A stretch of 64,000 nt of DNA from JANQRZ01 sp965214485 (GCA_965214485.1 CBDCBW010000010.1:132342-196341), one strand, 5' to 3'. Shown: positions 1 to 9,010, counted from the stretch's first letter. Translations and numbers: made by a program. Notes: generated by a model not told the origin, from the letters alone.

Positions 1-136
1 CTCAAGCCAGGGATGGTCTCACCTTTCAGGTATACGGGCTAGCGACCTAGCGCCCACGCGTTTTTTCGGTACTCGGCCTCTGTGCGGCCGTCGTGATGGA
101 GGAGGGGATGCTGTTCACCCCAACCCCCAACCCATC
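1..136. other. Left-edge non-coding stretch
   Basis: No gene can be supported here. A frame open from base 1 stops within 14 codons, so if a gene ends here only its last residues are visible. A purine-rich stretch (gaggagggg) lies about 30 nt upstream of the ATG at 137 and is too far away to be a normal ribosome-binding site. No match to the Bacteroidetes -7 box (TAnnTTTG) was found. Confidence 0.4.
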
Positions 137-3100
137 ATGTCTCACCCCATTTCCTCTGCGAGCCTCTCCGGGCCGCGCTCCGTCCCGCTCGCGCCGGCCC
201 TTCTCCGCGCGGCGCTGCTCCTGCTGCTTCTCGTCGGGAGCGGCCTGACCGCCACGGTCTCTGCCCAGGGAGCCGTCGTAGACTTCATCCTCGTCGACGC
301 TGAGGTGGACCGTGACCTCTCGGACTTCGGGAGCGAGTCCACGCTCGATACGAAGACCCTTCCCCCGTTCACGATCCGGGCCGAGACCGACCCGGACCAG
401 GTCGGGAGCGTGCGGTTCGTGCTCACGAACGACTCGACCGGCGGCACCGTTCAGCAGGAGAACGACAACGTGCCGCCCTACGCGCTCAACAACGACGACG
501 CCGGGGACTTCACCGCGCTCGCGCTCGCGGACGGGTCGTACACCCTCACGGCCACCCCCTACTCGGGCAGCAACGCGGGCGGCATGGCCGGCGACTCGCT
601 CGTGGTCACCTTCACGGTGGTCTCGGATTCCACCGGCTCAGAGATCGAGTCGGGCGTCGAGGCCGAGGCCGAGGCCGAGGCCGAGGCCGAGGTCGAGGCT
701 GAAGTGGCAGACGGCGTGGGCGCAGCAGCGGCGGCCATCGGCGCGGCAGCGGCGGCCTCGGGCAGCAACGCCGTCGCCGAGGCTTCCTCCTCGGCGTCCG
801 GCGTGATCTCGCACCGCACCCCGGCCCCGCGCGACCCGGGCGCGCAGGCCCAGGACCCGTTCGCCGGACGGGCCTCGGCCCCGCCGACCCAGGCGCGCAC
901 CTTACTCGAGAGCGCCGAGGCGGAGTCCGAGTCCGAGGTCGAGGCTGAAGCCGAAGCCGAAGTGACGAACGGCGCTGCGGTCGCGATCGGCGGCACCTCG
1001 GCCGCCGCCGCCGCCGTCGGCACGAGCGTCTACCTCTTCGACGACGGCTCCATCGACCCCATCCCCGGCGACACCGACGTGCGGACCGAGATTGGAACCT
1101 CGACCATCACCGACGTATCGCGCCTCCTCATTCCCTACTACGTGGACGACCAGGGGGACGAAGGTAGCGGTTCGGCGTCGCGGTCGCAGGACCCGGTGCT
1201 CGAAATCGACACCGAGGCCGAAGTCGAGGCCGAAGTTGAAGTCGAGGCCGAGGTCGACGTCACGCCGGGGGCCGCCGCAGCGGTCTCGACGGGCGGGGCT
1301 GCCGTCTCCGCCGCCGGGGACTTCGCCCGCACCGACACCGACCTCTCCGTCGCCACGTCCGCCGTCACCTCGACTGTGCGCGAGCGCCGCCCGGCCCTCT
1401 TCCAGGACCGCGAGGACGGCCCGAACGAAAACGGGGGCGGCGCGTCGCGCGGCACCTTCGACGAGGACTTCGCCTCAGTTCGGCGCGGGATGACCGACGG
1501 CAAGGGGCTGTTCGAGGCTGAGGCCGAAGCCGAGGTCGAAGCCGAAGCCGAGGCCGAGGCCGACAACAACGCGGCCGCCGCCGCGGGCGTCGCCAGCGGC
1601 GGGGGCGGCTCGACCGGGCTCGGGGCGACCTCGCAGGTCGCGGCCTCCACCACGGCCTCGACCTCGACGCGCCGGTGGGCGGGCTACCTCTACCGCCTCA
1701 CTGACGGCTACGCCTACTACCTCAACCGCCGGCGGGCCGGCGTGATCGTGGACGAGGCCGAAGCCACCGCCGAGGTCGATCCCGTCATAGCCACCGCCAC
1801 GATCCCTGACGACGGCCCGCCCATGACGACGGCCTCTTCGACGGCGACGGCCGACGGCGACGCCACCGCCACCGCCACGTCCAACCTCGCGGGGAGCTAC
1901 GGATCCAACGCCGCGCGGGACGGCGGCGAGCCGGTTCTCCTTTCGGGCGGCTCGCTCGGCGGCGCGCAGCGCGAGGCCGGGACCCACGCCGCGCGGCCCG
2001 AGCGCTCGCCCGTCCTCGCCTCGGCGCACCGGAGCGGCAACCTCGAGTCCGAGGTCGAGTCCGAGGCCGAGGCCGAAGCCGAAGCCGAGACGGACTTCGA
2101 GTCGGCCTCGGCGGCGGCGGCGGCGGTGGCGGTGCAGGCCGAGAACGGGCTGCTCCCGACGCCCGCCGACGCCGCGGCGGCGACCTCGACCTCGACGAGC
2201 GTCTTCAACCGGGGCCAGAACCGCAACGCCGAACGCGTCGAGCCCGGCCCCGCGCCGGAGGGCGACCGGGGCGGCCTGCCGCGCCCGATCATCGACCTGT
2301 CGCACTTCGCCTTCGAGGTCGAGGCCGAAGCCGAGGCCGAGGCCGAGGTCGGCTACGTCGCCGGGGCCGCTGCGGCCTCCGCCGCCGGGGCGGGCCGCGA
2401 CGACCTCCAGGCCGACACCCGCGCGGCGACGTCGCCCTACGCCGCCGCTGCCGCCGCCGCCACCGGCCCCGTCATCACCCTCTCCGTCTCGATCCCGACG
2501 GGGAACAGCTCAGGGTCCGTCACCGCGACCGCCACCGCCGACGACCCCGACTGCAAGGCCGTCGCCGTCGCCGTCGCCGTTGCGGGCACGCCGCACCTCG
2601 ACGGCTCGGACAACGAGTCGGAGTGGGAGGACGAGACCGAGCCCGGCGAGTGCCGCCCGCTGTCGGTCTCGGTGAGTGTGCAGACGGACCCGTCCTCGGT
2701 GGAGACGCCCCAGTTCGCGCTCGAGGACCCCGGCCCCGCCGACAGCACCAACGGCGGAGGCAGCGGCCCGCCGCCGCAGTTCGTCGAAAACGGCTTCGGC
2801 ATCGAGAGCGAGTCCGAGGCCGAAGCCGAGGCCGAAGCCGAAGCCGACTACGGCGTCGCCGCCGCCGCCGTCGGGTCCGCCGCGGCCGGCCGCCGGCCCG
2901 TCGTCTCGGCCCGGACCTCGACCTCGACGCGGACCTACCGGGGGGGCTACGACTTCCCCGACAGCGGGAGCTTCGCCCGGATCTCGGACCTCACCGGGAC
3001 CGCCGAGGGCGACCGGGCCACGCTCCGGTGGGAGGCCGCCGACGGCGTCTTCCTCGTCGAGCACCGGCAGGGCGAGGACTTCGCGCTCGTCGGGACCGTC

Positions 3101-3547
3101 GAGGGCATCAGCGAGGCCCCGGCGCGGCGCGGCTACCTGTTCCGCACCGAAGCGCTCGCGCCGGGCCGCCACCGGCTCCGCGTGCGCCTGGCCGAGGGTG
3201 CCCCGCCCTCGCGCGGGACCGCCGCCGGGCCGGACGCGCAGAGCCTCACCGGGATTGAGGTGGACGTGGACATCGAGCAGGTCGAGCCCGTGACCGTCGG
3301 CGTCTACCCCAACCCGTTCCGGGATCGGACGCAGCTCGTCCTTCGCCTCGCGCGGGACCAGGAGGCGACGGTCGAGGCGTTCGACGTGCTCGGCCGGCGC
3401 GTGGCGCTGCTGCACGAGGGCGACCTCGAGGCGGGCACGACGCACACGTTCACGCTCGACGCGCGCAGCCTCGCCAGCGGGGTCTACGTCCTCCGCGTCC
3501 AGGCGGGCGACGTGGTCCAGAACCACCGCGTCACGCTCGTCCGCTAG
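137..3547 (+). CDS. Secreted Glu-Ala repeat protein with T9SS sorting domain
   Basis: A 1136-aa protein, predicted to be exported and attached at the cell surface. Residues 1-43 form a signal peptide with a Leu-rich core ending VSA|QG. Residues about 45-165 form a beta-rich Ig-like domain (FILVDAEVD...TLTATPYSG) that is common at the N-terminus of marine T9SS proteins. Residues about 170-920 hold roughly eight loosely repeated modules. Each has a run of alternating Glu-Ala/Glu-Val, an Ala/Gly-rich stretch, often a TSTST-type tract, then a variable linker. Acidic runs lie near residues 171, 259, 355, 459, 538, 635, 725 and 889. The C-terminal ~75 residues (VYPNPFRDRTQLVLRL, then ASGVYVLRV) are a type A T9SS sorting domain. 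Function is unknown; adhesin or matrix protein is an inference. The GAGGCC-like hexamer tracts are low complexity and could vary in length without shifting frame. Confidence 0.85.
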   Translation: MSHPISSASLSGPRSVPLAPALLRAALLLLLLVGSGLTATVSAQGAVVDFILVDAEVDRDLSDFGSESTLDTKTLPPFTIRAETDPDQVGSVRFVLTNDSTGGTVQQENDNVPPYALNNDDAGDFTALALADGSYTLTATPYSGSNAGGMAGDSLVVTFTVVSDSTGSEIESGVEAEAEAEAEAEVEAEVADGVGAAAAAIGAAAAASGSNAVAEASSSASGVISHRTPAPRDPGAQAQDPFAGRASAPPTQARTLLESAEAESESEVEAEAEAEVTNGAAVAIGGTSAAAAAVGTSVYLFDDGSIDPIPGDTDVRTEIGTSTITDVSRLLIPYYVDDQGDEGSGSASRSQDPVLEIDTEAEVEAEVEVEAEVDVTPGAAAAVSTGGAAVSAAGDFARTDTDLSVATSAVTSTVRERRPALFQDREDGPNENGGGASRGTFDEDFASVRRGMTDGKGLFEAEAEAEVEAEAEAEADNNAAAAAGVASGGGGSTGLGATSQVAASTTASTSTRRWAGYLYRLTDGYAYYLNRRRAGVIVDEAEATAEVDPVIATATIPDDGPPMTTASSTATADGDATATATSNLAGSYGSNAARDGGEPVLLSGGSLGGAQREAGTHAARPERSPVLASAHRSGNLESEVESEAEAEAEAETDFESASAAAAAVAVQAENGLLPTPADAAAATSTSTSVFNRGQNRNAERVEPGPAPEGDRGGLPRPIIDLSHFAFEVEAEAEAEAEVGYVAGAAAASAAGAGRDDLQADTRAATSPYAAAAAAATGPVITLSVSIPTGNSSGSVTATATADDPDCKAVAVAVAVAGTPHLDGSDNESEWEDETEPGECRPLSVSVSVQTDPSSVETPQFALEDPGPADSTNGGGSGPPPQFVENGFGIESESEAEAEAEAEADYGVAAAAVGSAAAGRRPVVSARTSTSTRTYRGGYDFPDSGSFARISDLTGTAEGDRATLRWEAADGVFLVEHRQGEDFALVGTVEGISEAPARRGYLFRTEALAPGRHRLRVRLAEGAPPSRGTAAGPDAQSLTGIEVDVDIEQVEPVTVGVYPNPFRDRTQLVLRLARDQEATVEAFDVLGRRVALLHEGDLEAGTTHTFTLDARSLASGVYVLRVQAGDVVQNHRVTLVR

Positions 3548-3571
3548 GCGCTGCCTGGCCGACGCAGCATC

Positions 3572-3605
3572 GGGAGCCGCTGCCCCTCACCGGGCGGCGG
3601 CTCCC
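3572..3605. terminator. GC-rich hairpin between convergent genes
   Basis: Arms at 3572-3584 and 3593-3605 pair over 13 positions (12 Watson-Crick, one G-T) around an 8-nt loop. The hairpin lies between two convergent stop codons (3547 and 3618), so it could act in both directions. There is no clear T-run. Confidence 0.5.
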
Positions 3606-3617
3606 AGCGCGTCGGCC

Positions 3618-5006
3618 CTAGGCTTCCTGCTGCGCGTAGGCGTCGAGGAAGCGGATCGAGGCCTCGATGCCCTGGTGGAAGCGGTCGAGGCCGAAGCGCT
3701 CGTTGGGGCTGTGGATGGCGTCGGAGTCCAGGCCGAAGCCCATCAGCACGGTGTCGAGCCCGAGCAGCCGCTTGAAGTCGGCGACGACGGGGATCGACCC
3801 GCCCTCGCGCGTGAAGTGCGGGCGCTGCCCGAAGACACCCTCGAGCGCCTGCGCCGCCGCCTGCATCGCCGGAGCCGAGGTGTCGACGATGGCCCCGTGG
3901 CCGCCGTGGAGGTCGCGGAAGTCGAGCGTCATCGTCTCCGGAAGGTGCGCCTCGAAGTGGCGGCGGAGCTTGGCGGTGATCTCGTCCGGGGTCTGGTCCG
4001 GGACGAGGCGGCACGAGATTTTGGCCGTCGCCTTCGACGGGAGCACGGTCTTCGCCCCCTTGCCGGTGTAGCCGCCCCAGAGGCCGTTCACGTCGAGTGT
4101 CGGGCGGCCGGAGGTGCCCTCGAGGACGGTGTACCCCTGCTCCGTCTTGGCGGCCTTGACGCCGGCCTCCTCGCGCCACCGGGCCTCGTCGAACGGGAGC
4201 CGGCGGTAGCCCTCGCGCTCCTCGTCGCTGAGGTCGCGGACGCGCTCGTAGAAGCCCTCGACGGTGACGCGGTGGCCCGCGTCGTGCAGGTCCGCGATCA
4301 TCCTGCACAGGGCGTTGACCGGGTTCTCGACGCCGCCGCCGTAGACGCCCGAGTGGAGGTCGCGCGCCGGGCCGGTGAGCTCGACCTCGACGTAGGCCAG
4401 CCCGCGCAGGCCGTAGGCGATCGACGGGACGCCGGGCGCGAAGAGCGACGTGTCCGAGACGAGCACCACGTCGGCGGCGAGGAGGTCCCGGTGCTGCTCG
4501 ATGAACGGCGCGAGGTGGACGCTGCCGCTCTCCTCCTCCCCCTCGACGAGCATCTTGAGGTTCACCGGCAGCTCGGCCCCGCTCTGGAGGTACGCCTCGG
4601 CGGCCTTGACGTGCATGAAGGCCTGCCCCTTGTCGTCGGCGGCCCCGCGCGCGACGAGGTTGCCGCCCTTGACGACCGGCTCGAACGGCGGCGAGTCCCA
4701 CAGCTCGAGCGGGTCGGGCGGCTGCACATCGTAGTGCCCGTAGACGAGCACCGTCGGGGCGTCGTCCGAGACGCGGTGCTCGGCGTAGACGATGGGGTGG
4801 CCCGGGCTCGTGGGCGAGCCCGTCTCCATGACCTCGACTTTCCGGACCCCGATGCGCCGAAGGTCGGCGGCGAGCCAGTCCGCCGCGCGGCGGGTGTCGG
4901 CGTCGTAGTCGGAGTCGGTCGAGATCGAGGGGATGCGGAGCCAGTCGGTGAGCTGCTCGACGAAGGGGTCGGCGTGGGACCGGGCGTAGGCGAGGGCGTC
5001 TTGCAT
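3618..5006 (-). CDS. M20-family dipeptidase
   Basis: A 462-aa metallopeptidase of the M20 (ArgE/DapE/CPG2/carnosinase) family, of the usual length. Visible metal-ligand motifs are VYGHYDVQPPD (H91, D93), ARGAADDKGQ (bridging Asp124), the catalytic and ligand Glu pair in VEGEEESGS, and a late His in DSDAIHSPNERF. It likely hydrolyses dipeptides or short peptides in the cytoplasm; no signal peptide is visible. It starts with ATG and lies 28 bp downstream of the methyltransferase gene on the same strand, so the two may be co-transcribed. The substrate cannot be told from sequence. Confidence 0.92.
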   Translation of the reverse strand: MQDALAYARSHADPFVEQLTDWLRIPSISTDSDYDADTRRAADWLAADLRRIGVRKVEVMETGSPTSPGHPIVYAEHRVSDDAPTVLVYGHYDVQPPDPLELWDSPPFEPVVKGGNLVARGAADDKGQAFMHVKAAEAYLQSGAELPVNLKMLVEGEEESGSVHLAPFIEQHRDLLAADVVLVSDTSLFAPGVPSIAYGLRGLAYVEVELTGPARDLHSGVYGGGVENPVNALCRMIADLHDAGHRVTVEGFYERVRDLSDEEREGYRRLPFDEARWREEAGVKAAKTEQGYTVLEGTSGRPTLDVNGLWGGYTGKGAKTVLPSKATAKISCRLVPDQTPDEITAKLRRHFEAHLPETMTLDFRDLHGGHGAIVDTSAPAMQAAAQALEGVFGQRPHFTREGGSIPVVADFKRLLGLDTVLMGFGLDSDAIHSPNERFGLDRFHQGIEASIRFLDAYAQQEA

Positions 5007-5034
5007 GAGGCTGTTAGCTGTTGACCGTTAGCTG

Positions 5035-5814
5035 TCAGGTGGAGAGCGAGGAGCTAATGGCTGAAGAGCCAACAGCTTTTCTCGCCACCAAAATAAGCCG
5101 GGGCGACCCGGCGGTGTGCGGTCCGCCGTCGTAGCCGCCGAAGGTGGACTCGAGGGCGAGGCCGGCGGCGGCGTACATCCGGCGGAAGTCTTCGCCCTCG
5201 AGGAGGCGGACGCTCTCGGCGAAGGCGTGCGTGTCGCCGTCGCGGTGCAGCGTGATCTGCTTCTCGACGCGGCGGCCGCCGGCCCCGTCCACGATCCGGC
5301 GGCGCTGCACGATGCGGACCCCGTCGACGCTGCGCTCGCTGCGGGGCACGAGGTGCTCGGCGAGGTACGGCGCGTTGAGGAAGTCCTGGACGAACCACCC
5401 GCCCGGGACGAGCGCCCGCGCCACGCCGTCGATCACGCGCTGGTGGTCGGCCTCGTCGTCGAAGTAGCCGAATGAGGTGAACAGGTTGACGGCCCCGTCG
5501 AACTCCGCGCGGAACGCGAGGGCGCGCATGTCGGCCTGCCGGAAGGTGACCGCCAGCCCTTCGCGCTCGGCGCGGCGGCGGGCGGACTGAAGCGCGTTCT
5601 CGGAGAGGTCCACGCCGGTCACGTCGTAGCCGCGCGCGGCGAGGATGCGCGAGTGCCGCCCGCGCCCGCACGCCACGTCGAGCACCCGGCCGCCCGGCCC
5701 AGGCCGCACCGTCCGCTCGATGAGGTCCGCGAGGCGGCGGGCCTCGGAGAGGTCGCGCTGATCGTAGACCAGCTCGTACGCATCGGAGTCGAACCAGTCT
5801 TCGTACCAAGCCAT
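5035..5814 (-). CDS. Class I SAM-dependent methyltransferase
   Basis: A 259-aa protein with SAM-binding motif I (VLDVACGRGRHS, about residues 44-55), the acidic end of strand 2 (VTGVDLSENAL) and motif II/III (VTFRQADMRAL). It matches small unassigned methyltransferases of the UbiE/Methyltransf_25 type. The substrate is unknown. The last ~12 residues (after LILVARK) are encoded by repetitive intergenic-like words (gttagctgt, twice around 5009-5037), so the natural C-terminus may once have been shorter. Confidence 0.85.
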   Translation of the reverse strand: MAWYEDWFDSDAYELVYDQRDLSEARRLADLIERTVRPGPGGRVLDVACGRGRHSRILAARGYDVTGVDLSENALQSARRRAEREGLAVTFRQADMRALAFRAEFDGAVNLFTSFGYFDDEADHQRVIDGVARALVPGGWFVQDFLNAPYLAEHLVPRSERSVDGVRIVQRRRIVDGAGGRRVEKQITLHRDGDTHAFAESVRLLEGEDFRRMYAAAGLALESTFGGYDGGPHTAGSPRLILVARKAVGSSAISSSLST

Positions 5815-5862
5815 AGCGGAGGGCTGAGCTACGAGGGTCGAGGCACGAGTGGACGCTTGGTA

Positions 5863-7128
5863 TCAATCATTCGGCACTCGCCACTCGGCATTCGTCACTT
5901 CGAAGAGGGCGTCTTCGACGGAGCGCGTCGCCGGGAACCAGCCGAGGACCCGGCGGACGACGCCGTCGAGGAGGGCGTCCGGGCACGAGGCCCCGGCGGT
6001 CAGGACGATGTCCACGGGGCGCTCGGCGGCGGTGGGCCACGGGAACCAGCCCTCGGTCTCGCGGACGCGGTGGGCGTGCAGGTCGAAGTGGCGGATCGCG
6101 CCGCGCCCGATGTCCTCGGCCCCGGAGACGAAGTAGGTCGGCATCCGGGTCTCGCACAGCTCGACGAGGTGGCTGGTGTTGGACGAGTTGTAGCCGCCGA
6201 CGACGACGGCGAGATCGGCCCCGTCCTCGATCAGGGCGTAGGTCGCGTCCTGGTTCTCCTTCGTCGCGTAGCAGAGCGTGTCCGAGGTGTCGGCGAAGTG
6301 CTCGCTGAGCTCGCCGGGGTAGCGCGCGGCGACGGCCTCGCGGAGCAGGTCGGCGATGGCCTGCGTCTCGGTGGCGAGCATCGTGGTCTGGTTGACGACG
6401 CCGATGCGCCGGAGGTCGCGCTCGGGGTCGAAGCCGTCGGTGGCGCGGTCGGCGAAGCGCTCGAAGAAGAACGCCGCGCCCTCGTCGCCCCGGACGACGG
6501 CGGCGAGGGCCTCGGCCTCCTCGATGTCGCGGACGACGACGACCGGCGCGCCGGCCTTCGCGTGCGAGATCGTCGCGCGCGTCTCCTCGTGGTAGCGCTT
6601 GCCGTGGACGACGATCGTGTAGTCCTTGCGCCCGATCTGCTCGCTGCGCTTCCAGACCTTCTCGACGAACGGGCACGTCGTGTTGTACGCCTCGGTCGAG
6701 ACGCCGCGCGCGCGCAGGTCCGCCTCGATCTCGCGCGTGGTCCCGAAGGCGGGGATGATGACGAGGTCGTCCGGGCCGAGAGCGTCGAACGGGATGAGCT
6801 GCTCGCCGGCGGTGGTCCGGAGGAACCGGATGCCGCGCGCCTCGAGGTCCGCGTTGACGTGCGGGTTGTGGATCATCTCGGAGAGCAGAAAGACGCGCCC
6901 GGCGGCGGCCTTGCCGGGGTGCTCGTCGAGGGCGCGGTAGGCGATCTCGATGGCGTTCTCGACGCCGTAGCAGAAGCCGAAGTGGCGGGCGATCTTGAAG
7001 CGCACCGGGCCGAAGTCGAGGATGCTCGGCGCGAGGTCGCGCTTGCGCGGATCGGCCTCGCGGCGGGCGACCTTGACGGCCGAGATGATCGAGCTCTGGT
7101 AGAAGTCGGGGACGTCGAACTGGCGCAT
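5863..7128 (-). CDS. ispH: 4-hydroxy-3-methylbut-2-enyl diphosphate reductase
   Basis: Last enzyme of the MEP isoprenoid pathway: it reduces HMBPP to IPP and DMAPP with a [4Fe-4S] cluster. The three cluster cysteines are visible in FGFCYGVENA, TTCPFVEKVW and GASCPDALLDG. At 421 aa it is the long form seen in cyanobacteria, plants and some Bacteroidota, not the ~310-aa E. coli form. The frame stays open another 50 codons upstream, but that part is low-quality Arg/Ser-rich sequence. I therefore chose the ATG at 7128 (MRQFDVPDFYQSS). The C-terminal tail (NAEWRVPND) reads through a small repetitive tract at 5871-5900. The gene is divergent from the T9SS gene at 7365. Confidence 0.95.
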   Translation of the reverse strand: MRQFDVPDFYQSSIISAVKVARREADPRKRDLAPSILDFGPVRFKIARHFGFCYGVENAIEIAYRALDEHPGKAAAGRVFLLSEMIHNPHVNADLEARGIRFLRTTAGEQLIPFDALGPDDLVIIPAFGTTREIEADLRARGVSTEAYNTTCPFVEKVWKRSEQIGRKDYTIVVHGKRYHEETRATISHAKAGAPVVVVRDIEEAEALAAVVRGDEGAAFFFERFADRATDGFDPERDLRRIGVVNQTTMLATETQAIADLLREAVAARYPGELSEHFADTSDTLCYATKENQDATYALIEDGADLAVVVGGYNSSNTSHLVELCETRMPTYFVSGAEDIGRGAIRHFDLHAHRVRETEGWFPWPTAAERPVDIVLTAGASCPDALLDGVVRRVLGWFPATRSVEDALFEVTNAEWRVPND

Positions 7129-7269
7129 GGACGAGAGCGGTGAGCGGCTCCGGTGAGGAAAGGCGGGGGTGATACGTGGGGGCAGAGACCCGGTTCGTGA
7201 AAGGCGCGTGACGGAGGCGACGGCTCCGGAACCACGCCTCGCAGCGCCGAGTCTGTGTCGCTCCCGGAC

Positions 7270-7320
7270 ACTGTGCAAGCTATACCACTGTGCAAGCTAT
7301 ACCACTGTGCAAGCTATTCC
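7270..7320. repeat. Three tandem 17-bp repeats between divergent genes
   Basis: The unit actgtgcaagctatacc occurs three times head to tail at 7270-7286, 7287-7303 and 7304-7320; the third copy has one change (a to t). The array sits 45 bp before the ATG at 7365 and 142 bp upstream of the ispH start at 7128. It may be a small iteron-like operator or a slippage product; no promoter motif was recognised inside it. Confidence 0.9.
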
Positions 7321-7364
7321 GGGCCGCTTGTGTTCGCCTCTCTCTCGCACGCCCTCTCCGAATC

Positions 7365-8936
7365 ATGTCTGTTGCACCCCGCCTCCTCGGCCTGCTCACC
7401 GCGCTCCTCGTGCTCACTGCTCCGGTCCGCGCGCAGTGGATCAACGAAGTCCACTACGACAACACCGGCGGCGACGCGGGCGAGGCCGTCGAGGTCATCC
7501 TCCCCGAGAGCGCCGACCCCGCCGCCTTCGACCTCTACCTCTACAACGGCAACGGCGGCGCGGTCTACACCGGCCCGCTCAACCTCGCAGGCTCCTTCAC
7601 CGAGGGCGACACGGAGAATGGCTTCACGGTCTACTCGCGCGCCGTCGTGGTGCAGAACGGAGACCCGGACGGCCTCGCCCTGGCCGAGAACGGCGTGCTC
7701 GTCCCCGGCCAGTTCCTCTCCTACGAGGGCACCTTCACGGCCGTCGGCGGGCCGGCGGACGGCGCGACCTCGACCGACATCGGCGTGACCGAAGATGGGG
7801 ACACACCCGTCGGGGCCTCGCTTCAACTTGGCGGGACAGGGTCGGCCTACGAGGACTTCTCGTGGCAGACCTCAGCAGACGACTCCTTCGGCAGCGTCAA
7901 CGACGGGCAGACGCTGTCAATGCCCCTCCTGGCGCAGCTTCAAATCATCCACAACGCGCCCGACCCGGCCTTCGCCGAGGTGGACGTCTATGTCAACGGC
8001 GACCTGCTCGAGGACGACCTCGCCTTCCGCAGCGCGACGCCGTTCCTCGGCGTCGCAGCGGACACCGAGCTGGAGGTCGCCGTTGCGCCCGGCACGTCGA
8101 GCAGCGCCGCCGACGCCATCTTCACCCAGACCTATGCCCTCGACGACGAGCTGAGCTACCAGCTCGTCGCCACCGGCGTCGGCGACGGCGACTTCGAGGC
8201 GAACCCCGACGGCAACGACATCGCCTTCACCCTCCTCGTCAACCCCGACGCCCGCCTCTTCTCGCCTACCCCCGACTCGACGCCGGACTTCAACTTCGTC
8301 CACGGCACGCCGGACGCCCCGGCCATCGACGTCCGCACCGGGGCGACGCAGGACATCATCATCTACAACGATGTCGCCTTCGGCGAGCTCGCCCCCTACC
8401 AGCCCATCGCCGCTGAGCCGCAGACGATCGAGGTCACCACCGCCGACGGCACCGCGAGCGTGGCGATGTTCGAGCTCGACCTCTCGGGCCGGCCCGAGGC
8501 TGCCGGGACGATCCTCGCCTCGGGCTTCCTCACGCCGGACAACGAGGACGACGCCAACGGCACCCCGCCGGCCTTCGGCCTGCTCGTCGTCTTCGCCGAC
8601 GGCTCCGAGACCTTCGCCGAGCCCCTCTCGGTTTCGAACGAGGGCGGCGCGGCGCTGCCGACGGCCTTTGCGCTGCGCGGCAGCTACCCCAACCCGTCGG
8701 CGACGCGGACGACGATCGCCTTCGACCTCCCCGCCGACGCCTCGGTCGGCCTCGACCTCTTCGATGTGCTCGGACGCCGGGTGCTGAGCCGCGCCCCGGA
8801 GCCGGTCGCAGCCGGCGCGGACCGGCGGCTGGCGGTCGAGGCGGCGCTGCCGAGCGGGGTCTACGTCTTCCGTCTGACGGCGGAGACGGCGGGCGGGCGG
8901 CTCGTCGAGAGCGGTCGGATGACGGTGGTGCGCTAG
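7365..8936 (+). CDS. Secreted lamin-tail-like/DUF4397 protein with T9SS sorting domain
   Basis: A 523-aa exported protein. Residues 1-22 are a signal peptide (LLGLLTALLVLTAPVRA|QW). Residues about 24-165 resemble a lamin-tail-type domain (INEVHYDNTGGDAGEAVEV...). Residues about 190-390 match a DUF4397 beta-sandwich (QIIHNAPDPAFAEVDVYVNG, then VHGTPDAPAIDVRTG). The last ~80 residues are a T9SS type A sorting domain (YPNPSATRTTIAFDLP...PSGVYVFRLTAE). I chose the ATG at 7365 over an earlier in-frame one because the signal peptide begins there. It is a paralogue of the next gene, and its last 214 bp are nearly identical to that gene's 3' end. Confidence 0.88.
   Translation: MSVAPRLLGLLTALLVLTAPVRAQWINEVHYDNTGGDAGEAVEVILPESADPAAFDLYLYNGNGGAVYTGPLNLAGSFTEGDTENGFTVYSRAVVVQNGDPDGLALAENGVLVPGQFLSYEGTFTAVGGPADGATSTDIGVTEDGDTPVGASLQLGGTGSAYEDFSWQTSADDSFGSVNDGQTLSMPLLAQLQIIHNAPDPAFAEVDVYVNGDLLEDDLAFRSATPFLGVAADTELEVAVAPGTSSSAADAIFTQTYALDDELSYQLVATGVGDGDFEANPDGNDIAFTLLVNPDARLFSPTPDSTPDFNFVHGTPDAPAIDVRTGATQDIIIYNDVAFGELAPYQPIAAEPQTIEVTTADGTASVAMFELDLSGRPEAAGTILASGFLTPDNEDDANGTPPAFGLLVVFADGSETFAEPLSVSNEGGAALPTAFALRGSYPNPSATRTTIAFDLPADASVGLDLFDVLGRRVLSRAPEPVAAGADRRLAVEAALPSGVYVFRLTAETAGGRLVESGRMTVVR
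8723..8936 (+). repeat. 3'-end sequence repeated at 10896-11109
   Basis: Offset by 2173 bp, these 214 bp and 10896-11109 differ at only about two positions, whereas the upstream halves of the two genes are well diverged. The shared part encodes the T9SS sorting domain. This suggests recent gene conversion or a recently copied secretion tag. Confidence 0.85.
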
Positions 8937-8960
8937 CTCCGACGGTGGTGCGCTAGCTCC
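8921..8960 (+). repeat. 20-bp perfect tandem duplication across the stop codon
   Basis: The 20-mer gacggtggtgcgctagctcc is present at 8921-8940 and again at 8941-8960. It contains the last codons and TAG stop of the preceding gene, so a second identical stop follows immediately. The paralogue ending at 11109 has a single copy. Confidence 0.95.
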
Positions 8961-8978
8961 GGAGGTCGGTCGGGACGA

Positions 8979-9010
8979 GCGCGGGCGGGGCCGATGTGCC
9001 CCGCCCGCGC
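8979..9010 (+). terminator. Perfect 13-bp GC hairpin downstream of T9SS gene
   Basis: The arm gcgcgggcggggc (8979-8991) and its exact complement (8998-9010) flank the 6-nt loop cgatgt; the sequence ctgtgttt follows. The same hairpin with a one-base loop change occurs after the paralogue at 11314-11345. Confidence 0.75.
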
